Shown here: piece after piece, positions 26,981-34,778 of the stretch
Position numbering within the stretch: position 1 is the first letter of the stretch
Layout of the letters: every line of letters begins with the position of its first letter
Assembly (NCBI RefSeq): GCF_003432035.1
Contig: NZ_QOHO01000029.1
Location: 56,665-120,664 of the forward strand
Direction: 5' to 3'
Length of the DNA: 64,000 nt
From: Lacrimispora amygdalina
Lineage (GTDB): Bacteria; Bacillota; Clostridia; Lachnospirales; Lachnospiraceae
Position numbers and translations under genes: made by a program
The notes under the pieces: generated by a model
Databases searched by the model: none
What the model saw: the letters and a program-made list of their open reading frames with translations, nothing else
Told to the model about the DNA's origin: nothing

Positions 26981-28054
26981 TTAGTTTTTCCCTGATTCCT
27001 TATCAATGGCTTCCCATAATCCCTGGAGATATACTGCTCCCAGTGCTCTGTCATAAAGACCGTATCCAGGCATGGCAACCTCTCCCCAGATCATTCTTCC
27101 ATGATCGGGGCGGATCACGCCGTCAAACCCTGTTTCATACAGTGCTTTCATAATGGCATGCATGTCCATGGAGCCGTCAGAAGAAAGATGCGCTGCTTCT
27201 TCGAAATCTCTTTCACTGTTGTATTTTAAGTTTCTCACATGTGCAAATGGAATTCTTCCCTTTGCAGCTTTAATAATATCACAGATATCGTTGGCCGGGT
27301 TGGATCCAAGAGATCCTGTGCATAAGGTAATACCGTTGTATGGCTTGTCAACAGCCTTTAACAGTCTTACAATCCATTCCTTGTTACGCACGATTCTTGG
27401 CAGACCGAAGATTGGCCATGCCGGATCATCGGGGTGAATCCCCATCCTGATATCATATTTTTCACAAACCTCACCAATTGACTCAAGGAAATATACAAGA
27501 TTATGAAACAGCTTCTCTTCGTCGATGTCTTTGTATGCCTCAAATAAAGCTTCCAGACGTGACAGACGCTCCGGCTCCCAGCCTGGCATAACAAAACCGT
27601 TGGACATCTTTTCAACAGATTCCTTCATATGTGCGGGGTCGATTTTATCCACTACATCCTGGTTATAAGCAAGTACGGTTGATCCATCAGGACGTACTCT
27701 TGCAAGATCGGAACGTGTCCAGTCAAATACAGGCATAAAATTATAGCAGACCATATGAATTCCGGCTTTCCCCAGATTTTCAAGAGTCTCAATATAATTT
27801 GCAATGTGCTGTTCCCGCTTTTCGGTACCGATCTTAATATCGTCAGAAATGTTAACTGATTCGATTCCGGCGATAGTGAGGCCTGCATCCTCCACTGCTT
27901 TTTTAAGTTCCAAAATCTCTGCCTCGGTCCAAACTTCTCCTGCCTGTTTTCCCATCAGGGTTGTAACAACACCTTTTACTCCGGGTATCTGTTTGATCTG
28001 TTCAAGAGACACACTGTCATATCCTGGTCCATACCAGCGTAAAGTCATTTCCAT
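26981..28054 (-). CDS. uxuA: Mannonate dehydratase
   Basis: Dehydrates D-mannonate to 2-keto-3-deoxygluconate. 357 residues, typical TIM-barrel length. Motifs: MTLRWYGPGYDSVSLEQIKQ at the N-terminus, MGIHPDDPAWPIFGLPRIVR, GITLCTGSLGSNPANDI and VIRPDHGRMIWGE, containing the metal-binding Cys, His and Asp residues. First gene of the uxuAB operon, ribosome site AGGAGG before ATG 28054. The divergent GntR regulator at 28464 probably controls it. kdgK/kdgA for the next steps are not in the window. Confidence 0.95.
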   Translation of the reverse strand: MEMTLRWYGPGYDSVSLEQIKQIPGVKGVVTTLMGKQAGEVWTEAEILELKKAVEDAGLTIAGIESVNISDDIKIGTEKREQHIANYIETLENLGKAGIHMVCYNFMPVFDWTRSDLARVRPDGSTVLAYNQDVVDKIDPAHMKESVEKMSNGFVMPGWEPERLSRLEALFEAYKDIDEEKLFHNLVYFLESIGEVCEKYDIRMGIHPDDPAWPIFGLPRIVRNKEWIVRLLKAVDKPYNGITLCTGSLGSNPANDICDIIKAAKGRIPFAHVRNLKYNSERDFEEAAHLSSDGSMDMHAIMKALYETGFDGVIRPDHGRMIWGEVAMPGYGLYDRALGAVYLQGLWEAIDKESGKN

Positions 28055-28304
28055 TATTTCGTTCCTCCTGTTTTGTAATCATTCATGGTTTTAACGTATA
28101 GTGCGGCCGGCACAAAATAAGTGCTGTCCCTATTATGTGCTAGTATTGCCCAGCCAACCAAACATGTATGAATTTTTCTATTTACATGCCCTTCTATCTT
28201 GTATGGTAGTATATTACGAAGAAATATTCAATATGTAATTTTGTACATTTTCATCCTGTTTTTTTGTGCATATTCACATATTTTTACTTTTGATTCTTAT
28301 ATCA

Positions 28305-28333
28305 TTGACATTTCAATGTTTTCAAAGCATGAT
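28305..28333 (+). promoter_or_regulatory. Candidate promoter of the uxu regulator gene
   Basis: -35 TTGACA (28305-28310) and a weak -10 CATGAT (28328-28333) with 17-bp spacing; the operator palindrome follows directly. A second possibility is TTGCTG with TATGAT near 28392-28422, at 19-bp spacing. Which is used cannot be decided. Confidence 0.4.
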
Positions 28334-28347
28334 ACTTGTATACAAGT
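28334..28347. promoter_or_regulatory. 14-bp palindrome, likely operator of the uxu GntR regulator
   Basis: ACTTGTATACAAGT is a perfect palindrome in the 409-bp gap between uxuA and its divergent regulator. The core TTGTATACAA is typical for GntR/FadR-type hexuronate regulators. The rest of the gap (28055-28463) is A/T-rich leader with no ORF. Confidence 0.65.
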
Positions 28348-28463
28348 TATTTCCCCTTCCAGGCGGGTTTTTAAATAAAACAATAGATAAACTTGCTGTT
28401 CAGTAGTATACTAACCGTATGATCCTGTCAGCAGGATTTATATTTTGATAAGAGAGGTTTTTT

Positions 28464-29138
28464 ATGAAATTGTTCGATCGGTCTCCCGGAGAGAATGCAA
28501 GAAACTATGCCATACGCGTTCTTCTCTATAATATCATTAACCTGGAGCTTGCTCCCGGCAGTGCAGTAAGTGAAAACGAGCTTTCTTCTACCTTAAAGCT
28601 TTCAAGAACGCCAGTCAGAGAGGCACTGATTGAACTGAGCAAATCCAGCCTTGTTGAAATACTTCCCCAGAGGGGAAGCTATATATCAAAAATAGATTAT
28701 GAACGCATTGAAGAAGCCCGCTTTATGAGACTTGTTCTGGAGAATGCGGTGTTAAAGCTTGCATGCGAAAGTCCGGAACCAGTGGATTTAAAGAAGCTGA
28801 AAGACAATATAAATGAACAGAAGTTCTGCCTGGAGCAGGAAGATACGGCAAAGTTCTTTCCTCTGGATAATGAGTTTCACATGCTCTTGTTCCAATCTGT
28901 GAATAAAGCCAGAACGTTTGAGGTCATTCAGTCCCAGATGGTCCATTTTGACCGGATCAGAACCCTTTCCTTAAAATCAAGCAAGCCTACCAAGATTGTG
29001 GAAGATCATGAGAATATTATATATGCCATTGAACGCAGGGATTCAGAGCTTGCTGAGATCCTGATGACCAGGCATATAAACAGACACCAGCTGGAAAAGT
29101 CAGAGCTTGTGGCGTCATTCCCTGACTATTTCATTTAA
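28464..29138 (+). CDS. GntR-family regulator (FCD domain), likely of uxuAB
   Basis: 224 residues. N-terminal winged helix with LEPGS-type turn (LELAPGSAVSENELSSTLKL and SRTPVREALIELSKSSLVEI), then wing PQRGSYISKID, and a C-terminal FCD domain (80-215) with DNEFHMLLFQSVNK supplying ligand-binding residues. Divergent from uxuA with a GntR-type palindrome between, so it likely represses hexuronate use until fructuronate or a related acid binds. Ribosome site GAGAGG before ATG. Ends before a strong terminator. Confidence 0.87.
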   Translation: MKLFDRSPGENARNYAIRVLLYNIINLELAPGSAVSENELSSTLKLSRTPVREALIELSKSSLVEILPQRGSYISKIDYERIEEARFMRLVLENAVLKLACESPEPVDLKKLKDNINEQKFCLEQEDTAKFFPLDNEFHMLLFQSVNKARTFEVIQSQMVHFDRIRTLSLKSSKPTKIVEDHENIIYAIERRDSELAEILMTRHINRHQLEKSELVASFPDYFI

Positions 29139-29142
29139 CAGC

Positions 29143-29187
29143 AAAAAATCCCTCTCAGACAACGACTATGTCCAAGAGGGATTTTTC
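29143..29187 (+). terminator. Terminator of the GntR regulator gene
   Basis: AAAAAATCCCTCT pairs with AGAGGGATTTTT, with a loop of about 20 nt; T run on the plus strand, A run before it, so it is bidirectional in form. Confidence 0.85.
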
Positions 29188-29205
29188 AGATATTTTCATT
29201 TTTTA

Positions 29206-29235
29206 TTGGTATATTTATGAGTTGGTACATATAAT
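29206..29235 (+). promoter_or_regulatory. Candidate promoter of the small toxin gene
   Basis: -35 TTGGTA (29206-29211), 18-bp spacer, -10 TATAAT (29230-29235). The transcript would begin near 29242 with a structured leader of about 73 nt, including the palindrome ATTCTACATAGAAT (29288-29301) that abuts the GGAGG ribosome site. Confidence 0.6.
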
Positions 29236-29314
29236 TATACTGGCAGGTACAAACTGCTGGCAATCGTGTATAGGGTGGTAGGCCTCGATTCTACATAGAA
29301 TGGAGGTGTTGCTT

Positions 29315-29401
29315 ATGAAGAATTATGATTTCAAGGACTTAATGTCTTTTGGTACGTTCCTTCTGGCACTGCTGACATTCGTCTTTATGACGTGTCACTG
29401 A
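29315..29401 (+). CDS. Putative holin-like toxin of a type I toxin-antitoxin system
   Basis: A 28-residue peptide: hydrophilic start MKNYDFKDLMSFG, then a single hydrophobic helix TFLLALLTFVFMT, ending in Cys-His. This is the layout of TxpA/Fst-like and 'putative holin-like toxin' peptides common in Clostridia, which insert in the membrane. The ribosome site TGGAGG precedes the ATG by 9 nt. It has its own promoter, a structured leader, and a bidirectional terminator just downstream. A minus-strand promoter on the far side of that terminator could make the antitoxin RNA. The family is recognised from pattern; toxicity is inference. Confidence 0.75.
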   Translation: MKNYDFKDLMSFGTFLLALLTFVFMTCH

Positions 29402-29402
29402 C

Positions 29403-29489
29403 CGCAAAAAGCCTTCCCTGTACTTTGGCCGGTCGGGAAGGTTTTTGCTTTTCTGATTAGCCAACCACCCTGTGGCGATTGCCCTTCTT
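29403..29489 (-). ncRNA. Candidate antisense antitoxin RNA
   Basis: A minus-strand promoter (TTGTAA, 16 bp, TATAAT at 29496-29501) would start RNA near 29489 running toward the toxin and ending in the shared hairpin at 29404-29447. The RNA would be about 85 nt and contain GGCAATCG and AGGGTGGTTGGC, the same words found in the toxin mRNA leader. Convergent toxin and antitoxin RNAs that share a terminator are known for Fst/par loci. Confidence 0.5.
29404..29447. terminator. Shared bidirectional terminator of the toxin locus
   Basis: GCAAAAA, CCTTCCC and their complements GGGAAGG and TTTTTGC flank an 18-nt loop; A run on one side and T run on the other, so it ends both the toxin mRNA and the converging RNA. 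Confidence 0.8.
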
Positions 29490-29495
29490 TATTAT

Positions 29496-29523
29496 ATTAT
29501 ACCTGCTGTTTAAAATATTACAA
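29496..29523 (-). promoter_or_regulatory. Promoter of the candidate antisense RNA
   Basis: Minus strand -35 TTGTAA (29518-29523), 16-bp spacer, -10 TATAAT (29496-29501). No protein reading frame follows in this direction before the terminator. The element lies downstream of the prfA stop codon (29572), so it does not drive prfA. Confidence 0.6.
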
Positions 29524-29571
29524 GTACAGGCATTTATTTTAAAATCTTTGCAGAAATTTCTGCTAATCTCC

Positions 29572-30645
29572 TTAATTTTCATTCAGTCTGGCAAGTTTTT
29601 CTGCCTGATCTGCTGCAATCAGAGAGTCCAGAAGTTCATAAATATCTCCATTCATGATGGAATCAATCTTATAAAGAGTCAGCTTAATCCGGTGATCTGT
29701 CACACGGCCCTGTGGGAAATTGTAGGTTCTGATCTTCTCAGACCGGTCACCTGTACCGATCTGGCTTCTGCGCGCCTCCGACTCAGAATTCTGTCTCTTC
29801 TCCAGTTCAATATCATAAAGCTTGGAACGAAGCAGACGGAATGCCTTCTCTTTGTTCTGAAGCTGGGATTTTTCAGTCTGGCTGTAAATTACAATACCAG
29901 TAGGCATATGAGTCAGACGAACTGCGGAATCCGTTGTGTTGACACACTGTCCGCCGTTACCGGAAGCACGCATGACATCAATTCTGACATCCTTATCCTC
30001 AATTACTACATCCACATCTTCTGCTTCCGGCATAACTGCCACAGTAGCCGTTGACGTATGGATTCTGCCGCCACTCTCTGTCTCCGGTACTCTCTGGACC
30101 CGGTGAACGCCGCTTTCGTATTTCATCTTGGAATAAGCGCCTTTTCCTGTAATCATGGCAACCACTTCCTTAAAACCGCCGATTCCGTTTTCATTGACGC
30201 TGATTAACTCTACTTTCCATCTCTGGGCTTCTGCATAATTGACATACATGCGATACAGCTCAGAAGCAAAAAGTGCAGCCTCATCACCACCTGCTCCTGC
30301 ACGGATTTCCAGCATGATATTCTTATCATCATTGGGATCCTTGGGTAAAAGAAGTACTTTAAGTCGCTGTTCCAGCTGTTCAATCTGCTTCTTGGCATCT
30401 GATAATTCTTCTTTTGCCATCTCTCGCATCTCTTCATCGCTCTCTTCTTCAAGAAGTGCCAGACTTTCTTCCACAGTCTGCTTCGCCTTCTTATACTGGG
30501 TATAAGCTTCTACAAGATCTGCTAAATCCGCCTGTTCTTTCATCAGCTTCCGAAACCGGTTCTGATCCTCTGCTACGGATGGATTGTTAAGCTCCTGCAT
30601 CAGCTCTTCATAATGAATTAATATATCATCTAATCGATCAAACAT
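29572..30645 (-). CDS. prfA: Peptide chain release factor 1
   Basis: Terminates translation at UAA and UAG. 357 residues. The peptidyl-hydrolase loop is [20 protein letters not shown] (GGQ near residue 230), and the stop-codon-recognition domain precedes it with [20 protein letters not shown], the RF1 form. The frame opens at 30669, but GGAGG sits 6 nt before ATG 30645 (MFDRLDDIL), the usual RF1 N-terminus. Followed upstream on the same strand by prmC, whose product methylates the GGQ glutamine: a classical pair. Confidence 0.96.
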   Translation of the reverse strand: MFDRLDDILIHYEELMQELNNPSVAEDQNRFRKLMKEQADLADLVEAYTQYKKAKQTVEESLALLEEESDEEMREMAKEELSDAKKQIEQLEQRLKVLLLPKDPNDDKNIMLEIRAGAGGDEAALFASELYRMYVNYAEAQRWKVELISVNENGIGGFKEVVAMITGKGAYSKMKYESGVHRVQRVPETESGGRIHTSTATVAVMPEAEDVDVVIEDKDVRIDVMRASGNGGQCVNTTDSAVRLTHMPTGIVIYSQTEKSQLQNKEKAFRLLRSKLYDIELEKRQNSESEARRSQIGTGDRSEKIRTYNFPQGRVTDHRIKLTLYKIDSIMNGDIYELLDSLIAADQAEKLARLNEN

Positions 30646-30684
30646 TGGTATCCTCCAAAATGTCACCAAAAGGGCTTCTGCCCA

Positions 30685-31554
30685 TTAATTTTCTAAAACT
30701 CCGCTCACTACGCGGTCCATACCCGCCGCATCGCACCATGAACGGATCTTTATAAAACCAGCTTCCTCAAGCAGTGTACTGACTGCGTCTTTCTGGTCAT
30801 AACCAATCTCCAGATAGACCGCACCGCCAGGATTTAGATAATTCCGGCTTTCTGCTGCCAGTCTCCTGTAAAAGTAAAGCCCATCTTCTTTTCCATCCAG
30901 TGCCAGCACAGGCTCATGATCCCGCACCTCAGGCTGCAGATCTTTCATTACCTCAGTGGGAATATAGGGCGGATTGGACACAATCACATCGAACAACTCA
31001 TCTTCCTTAAAAGCATTAAATAAATCGCTTAACAGAAATATAATTTTCTCTTTCCCTAAAATTGCTTCCCCATTCCTTTTCGCAACGTTTAAAGCTTCTT
31101 CGGAAATGTCAGCAGCCACAACCGATTCAAACCCGCCAAGCTTTGCAAGGCTTACGGCGATGCACCCGCTGCCGGTGCATAAATCCAGAATCCTGGGATT
31201 CCTGCCCTTATAATCCTTTAAAATCTGCTCCACCAGTGTCTCCGTATCCTGCCTGGGAATCAGAACATGTTCATTGACAAAAAAATCAAGACCCATAAAT
31301 TCCCTGCTCCCGGTAATCTGCTGAAGGGGAATTCTCTCCGACCGCAGTCCAAGCATCCGGTAAAAATCACGTACAGATTCTCCGGATTCCTCTTTCGCAC
31401 TCAGAATCCTGTTCCGTTCAATAAGAAAATGAGTCAGATCCGTATGGAATGCTTCAAGCAGCAGATATCTCGCATCAATCGCAGCTTCCTCTACCCCTGC
31501 CTTCATCAGTCTGTCTGTTCCTTCTTCCAATAACTGACTTAATGTTAAACTCAT
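30685..31554 (-). CDS. prmC: Release factor glutamine methyltransferase
   Basis: Methylates the GGQ glutamine of release factors using S-adenosylmethionine. 289 residues: N-terminal helical domain (1-90), then Rossmann methyltransferase with ILDLCTGSGCIAVSLAKLGG (SAM-binding) and VSNPPYIPTEVM, the NPPY catalytic motif. It lies 39 bp before prfA and overlaps the DUF1385 gene by 4 bp (ATGA), forming a DUF1385-prmC-prfA operon as in many Clostridia. Confidence 0.95.
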   Translation of the reverse strand: MSLTLSQLLEEGTDRLMKAGVEEAAIDARYLLLEAFHTDLTHFLIERNRILSAKEESGESVRDFYRMLGLRSERIPLQQITGSREFMGLDFFVNEHVLIPRQDTETLVEQILKDYKGRNPRILDLCTGSGCIAVSLAKLGGFESVVAADISEEALNVAKRNGEAILGKEKIIFLLSDLFNAFKEDELFDVIVSNPPYIPTEVMKDLQPEVRDHEPVLALDGKEDGLYFYRRLAAESRNYLNPGGAVYLEIGYDQKDAVSTLLEEAGFIKIRSWCDAAGMDRVVSGVLEN

Positions 31555-32495
31555 GATTTATTCTCCGGAAAATTCTTACCAAGAAATTCTCTCCAGTCAA
31601 ATACTGCTTCCACAGAGGCAATCCCGACTTCAATCATGGAGTCATCGGGTTCACTGGTAGTCAGCCCCTGCATCCACATGCCCGGTCTGCTTAAAATATC
31701 CACCAGCTTTGAATCGCTCCGCCCTGCTAAACGCAGGAACTCATAGGATACCCCTGCAATCACCGGAATCAGAATAATACGGCTTATAATCCGCAGGGGC
31801 AGAGTCTTTACCTGAATCACCATAAAAAACAAAATGCTGATAATCATTACAATTAAAAGAAAACTGGTTCCACATCTCTTATGTTCCTTGGAACTGTTTC
31901 TTACATTCTCCACATTCAGTTCCAGCCCGTGCTCCAGGCAGTTAATGCATTTATGTTCGGCTCCGTGGTACATGAAGGTACGTCTGATGTCCTCCATGCG
32001 GGAAACCAGTTTAATATAAGTGATAAAAATACCGATACGGATTACACCTTCCAATATAGCCATCACAGTCTGTGACTGAATGAAACGGTGAAATATATTA
32101 GCCAGAAACAGAGGAAGCACCATGAATATGCAGATCGCCATGATTACGGAAAATACCATCACCATGCTCATCAGGGCTTTTTCCATCTTTTCACCAAAAA
32201 TCCGTTCCAGCAGCTTCTCAAATCCGGAGGGTTCTAAATCCTCCTCATCATCCTCAAAAAAGCTGGCAGAAAAGGTGAGCGCCCTCATACCCAGTATCAT
32301 AGAATCAGCAAAACTGAAAATACCTCTGAAAAACGGTAGAGAAAACAATTTTACTTTTTCCCCCATGCTGACATACGCATCTTTTTTCACTTCAATGGTT
32401 CCGTCCGGCTTGCGGACTGCTATGGCATACTCATCCCTGTTTTTCATCATAACGCCTTCAATCACGGCCTGACCGCCGATCCCTGAATACTTCAT
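31551..32495 (-). CDS. DUF1385 membrane protein (YqhQ-like)
   Basis: 314-residue membrane protein of the DUF1385 family. It starts with GIGGQAVIEGVMMKNRDEYA, the family hallmark; at least four hydrophobic segments lie between residues 105 and 245 (MALMSMVMVFSVIMAICIFMV region onward), and FMYHGAEHKCINCLEHGLEL is a conserved His/Cys segment that may bind metal. The function is unsettled. Operonic with prmC and prfA by a 4-bp overlap. Start at ATG 32495 after GAGAGGTGG. Confidence 0.9.
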   Translation of the reverse strand: MKYSGIGGQAVIEGVMMKNRDEYAIAVRKPDGTIEVKKDAYVSMGEKVKLFSLPFFRGIFSFADSMILGMRALTFSASFFEDDEEDLEPSGFEKLLERIFGEKMEKALMSMVMVFSVIMAICIFMVLPLFLANIFHRFIQSQTVMAILEGVIRIGIFITYIKLVSRMEDIRRTFMYHGAEHKCINCLEHGLELNVENVRNSSKEHKRCGTSFLLIVMIISILFFMVIQVKTLPLRIISRIILIPVIAGVSYEFLRLAGRSDSKLVDILSRPGMWMQGLTTSEPDDSMIEVGIASVEAVFDWREFLGKNFPENKS

Positions 32496-32544
32496 ACGCC
32501 AACCACCTCTCTGTAAAAAAATAGATGTAACAAGATTCTAATCT

Positions 32545-32588
32545 CAAAAAAGGTTGAGCTAAAGTGTTTCCACTAAACTCAACCTTTT
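32545..32588 (-). terminator. Terminator of rpmE
   Basis: AAAAGGTTGAG and CTCAACCTTTTTT form an 11-bp stem with an inner AGTG-GAAA-CACT hairpin in the loop; T6 tail on the minus strand, 14 bp after the rpmE stop. Confidence 0.88.
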
Positions 32589-32601
32589 CTTTGCTCCAAA
32601 C

Positions 32602-32817
32602 TTATTCAGCCTTAACGCCATATTTACGATTGAATTTATCAATACGTCCACGAGCGGAAGCAGCTTTCTGCTGACCGGTGTAGAATGAATGGCATTTAGA
32701 ACAAACTTCTACGTGGATGTCTTCCTTTGTAGAACCAGTTACGAATTCATTACCGCAGTTGCAAACAACCTTTGCCTGGTAGTAATTTGGATGGATTCCC
32801 TCTTTCATGATTTTCAC
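32602..32817 (-). CDS. rpmE: 50S ribosomal protein L31
   Basis: 71 residues, normal for bacterial L31. It is the zinc-binding (C+) form: [13 protein letters not shown] supplies CxC and [14 protein letters not shown] supplies CxxC. Such forms serve as zinc reserve and are replaced by C- paralogues under zinc limitation. The start has GAGGTG before ATG. Own promoter (32885-32913) and terminator, so monocistronic, between rho and DUF1385. Confidence 0.97.
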   Translation of the reverse strand: MKIMKEGIHPNYYQAKVVCNCGNEFVTGSTKEDIHVEVCSKCHSFYTGQQKAASARGRIDKFNRKYGVKAE

Positions 32818-32845
32818 CTCGCATACTCTGATTTCTATTAAATCG

Positions 32846-32859
32846 CGGTTCGTAAACCG
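32846..32859 (-). promoter_or_regulatory. Stem-loop in the rpmE 5' leader
   Basis: CGGTT-TACG-AACCG, a 5-bp stem with tetraloop in the roughly 60-nt leader of rpmE. Leaders of L31 genes are known to carry autoregulatory structures in Firmicutes, and this is a candidate. The match to a published consensus was not tested. Confidence 0.35.
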
Positions 32860-32884
32860 ACTTTGTCTAATAAACAGCTTGTAT

Positions 32885-32913
32885 AGTATAACATAGAAAA
32901 AAACTTAATGCAA
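32885..32913 (-). promoter_or_regulatory. Promoter of rpmE
   Basis: Minus strand -35 TTGCAT (32908-32913), 17-bp spacer, -10 TATACT (32885-32890), followed by a leader of about 60 nt. Confidence 0.75.
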
Positions 32914-32940
32914 GCATTTATTATATAAAAGATTACAGCC

Positions 32941-34614
32941 TTAGAAAAAGCGCATCTTCTTGGACATCTCCACAAATTCCCGGTTATTCTTGGTTTTTGA
33001 AAACAGGTCCAGAATTTTTTCTACTGCATCTTCAGGTTTTAATGTATTGGTAGCCTTACGCACAATGTCCACAGCCTCTGCTTCTTCTCTGGTAAGGAGC
33101 AGATCGTCTCTTCTGGTTCCTGACTTTAAAATATCAATAGCCGGGAAGATTCTCTTCTCTGAAAGCTTCCGGTCAAGCACCAGCTCCATGTTGCCCGTAC
33201 CTTTAAATTCCTCATAAATAACATCGTCCATACGGCTTCCCGTATCAACAAGTGCTGTAGCAAGTACGGTAAGACTACCGCCTTCTCTCATGTTCCTTGC
33301 TGCACCGAAAAAGCGCTTGGGCATATGGAGAGCTGCAGGATCAAGACCGCCGGAAAGAGTTCTTCCGCTTGGTGCAACCGTTAAGTTGTAGGCTCTTGCA
33401 AGGCGGGTTATGCTGTCTAAAAGGATTACCACATCTCTTCCATGCTCTACAAGACGCTTGGCCCTCTCAATCACCATCTCCGATACCCGTTTGTGACGGT
33501 CCGGAAGTTCATCAAACGTGGAATAAAGAACCTCCACATTATTACCTACAATCGATTCCTTAATATCTGTAACCTCTTCCGGACGTTCATCAATGAGAAG
33601 TATCATCAGATGAATCTCAGGATGATTGAGTGTGATTGCCTTGGCCACCTGCTTTAATAACGTAGTTTTACCTGCCTTTGGCGGAGATACAATCATACCT
33701 CTCTGGCCTTTTCCAATGGGAGCTAACAAATCCACCACTCTCATGGCAGTGGTATTCTTTCCTCCGTCTGTCTCCATGTGAAGACGCTTGTCAGGAAAAA
33801 CAGGAGTCATATTTTCAAAATTGGGCCGGCGCTCTGCCATATTGGTTGGATATCCGTTAATCTTCTTCACATATAAGAGTGCTGCAAACTTTTCTGCTGC
33901 AGTCTTTACTCTGCGGCTGCCATGAATAATGTCTCCGGTCTTCATGTTAAAACGACGGATCTGGGATGGCGCTACATAGACGTCATTCTCACCGGGAAGA
34001 TAATTCTCACAACGGATGAAGCCAAATCCGTCAGGCATGACTTCCAGTATTCCATGGGCATCAATTCCGCTGTCAAGCTCCTGAAGTTCAGGGCTTGGCT
34101 GAAAATCCACCCTGGGATCTTCCGCACCATATTCCTGCCTTGGTTCCACCCTCACAGGGGTCTCCTGCTTTACCGGCGCTTCATTCCTGGTCATGCCTTC
34201 CGTTCTTGTGGAATTGTCATATCTGTTATTCCCCTCAGAAACTGCTCCCCCTGCCGGGCGGTATGTTCTCTGCTGTGTATCCTGACGGTAGGAACGGACA
34301 ACCGTTTTCTTAATATTATTCTGAACCGGTGTGTTCTGCTGCTCTCCGGCGGACTGTACCTGGGGCTGGGGAGCTGGTACGGGCGGTTTGCCGGTTTCTT
34401 TCTCTGTCTGTCCGGTTACCGGCTCTCTGACCGGTTCCCTTTTTTCTGCCGAAACACTCCCGGCCGCAACTGCGAAATCAGAAGTCTCTCCTTCCTTTTC
34501 ACAGAGTATATTTATAATATCGGGCTTTCTCATGGAACTGAAGCCCTTTATCCCCTGGGCTTTGGCAAGCTCCTTTAACTCCGCTAACGGCAATGTCTGT
34601 AATTTTTCACGCAT
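32941..34614 (-). CDS. rho: Transcription termination factor Rho
   Basis: RNA helicase that ends transcription. 557 residues from ATG 34614, which has AAGGAG 6 nt upstream (an in-frame ATG at 34629 overlaps that site). Order: Rho N-terminal helix domain (1-45: [20 protein letters not shown]), a disordered stretch of about 120 residues rich in Q, P, R, E and N (about 50-170), cold-shock RNA-binding domain ([20 protein letters not shown]), and the RecA-like ATPase with Walker [14 protein letters not shown] and [13 protein letters not shown]. The linker makes it longer than E. coli Rho (419). Confidence 0.96.
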   Translation of the reverse strand: MREKLQTLPLAELKELAKAQGIKGFSSMRKPDIINILCEKEGETSDFAVAAGSVSAEKREPVREPVTGQTEKETGKPPVPAPQPQVQSAGEQQNTPVQNNIKKTVVRSYRQDTQQRTYRPAGGAVSEGNNRYDNSTRTEGMTRNEAPVKQETPVRVEPRQEYGAEDPRVDFQPSPELQELDSGIDAHGILEVMPDGFGFIRCENYLPGENDVYVAPSQIRRFNMKTGDIIHGSRRVKTAAEKFAALLYVKKINGYPTNMAERRPNFENMTPVFPDKRLHMETDGGKNTTAMRVVDLLAPIGKGQRGMIVSPPKAGKTTLLKQVAKAITLNHPEIHLMILLIDERPEEVTDIKESIVGNNVEVLYSTFDELPDRHKRVSEMVIERAKRLVEHGRDVVILLDSITRLARAYNLTVAPSGRTLSGGLDPAALHMPKRFFGAARNMREGGSLTVLATALVDTGSRMDDVIYEEFKGTGNMELVLDRKLSEKRIFPAIDILKSGTRRDDLLLTREEAEAVDIVRKATNTLKPEDAVEKILDLFSKTKNNREFVEMSKKMRFF

Positions 34615-34692
34615 ATTAATCTCCTTCATGATTCCTTATACCAGTTGTTTCGTAATCTTGGGAATGATTTACGATAGAATATCGCAAACAGA

Positions 34693-34714
34693 CGACCGGA
34701 ATGCACTTCCGGTC
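34693..34714 (-). promoter_or_regulatory. Hairpin in the rho leader
   Basis: GACCGGAA and TTCCGGTC form an 8-bp stem with a 5-6-nt loop in the rho 5' leader, 80 nt before the start. There is no T run after it, so it is not an intrinsic terminator. Rho genes are often autoregulated through their leaders. Confidence 0.4.
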
Positions 34715-34748
34715 CTAATCATGTTGAATCAGGTCGTACGATATGCCT

Positions 34749-34754
34749 ATTATA
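34749..34754 (-). promoter_or_regulatory. -10 element of the likely rho promoter
   Basis: TATAAT on the minus strand; no -35 near consensus lies 17 bp upstream (TTTTCT). The element falls 25 bp after the rarA stop, so rho may also be read through from rarA. Confidence 0.4.
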
Positions 34755-34778
34755 TACCTTAATATATAAAAAGAAAAG

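Noticed and set aside
28055..28463. Riboswitch in the uxuA leader
   Set aside because: The gap is long, but no conserved riboswitch core or terminator/antiterminator pair could be recognised.
34693..34714. Intrinsic terminator upstream of rho
   Set aside because: The stem is good but no T run follows on the minus strand, and it lies in the leader of an essential gene.
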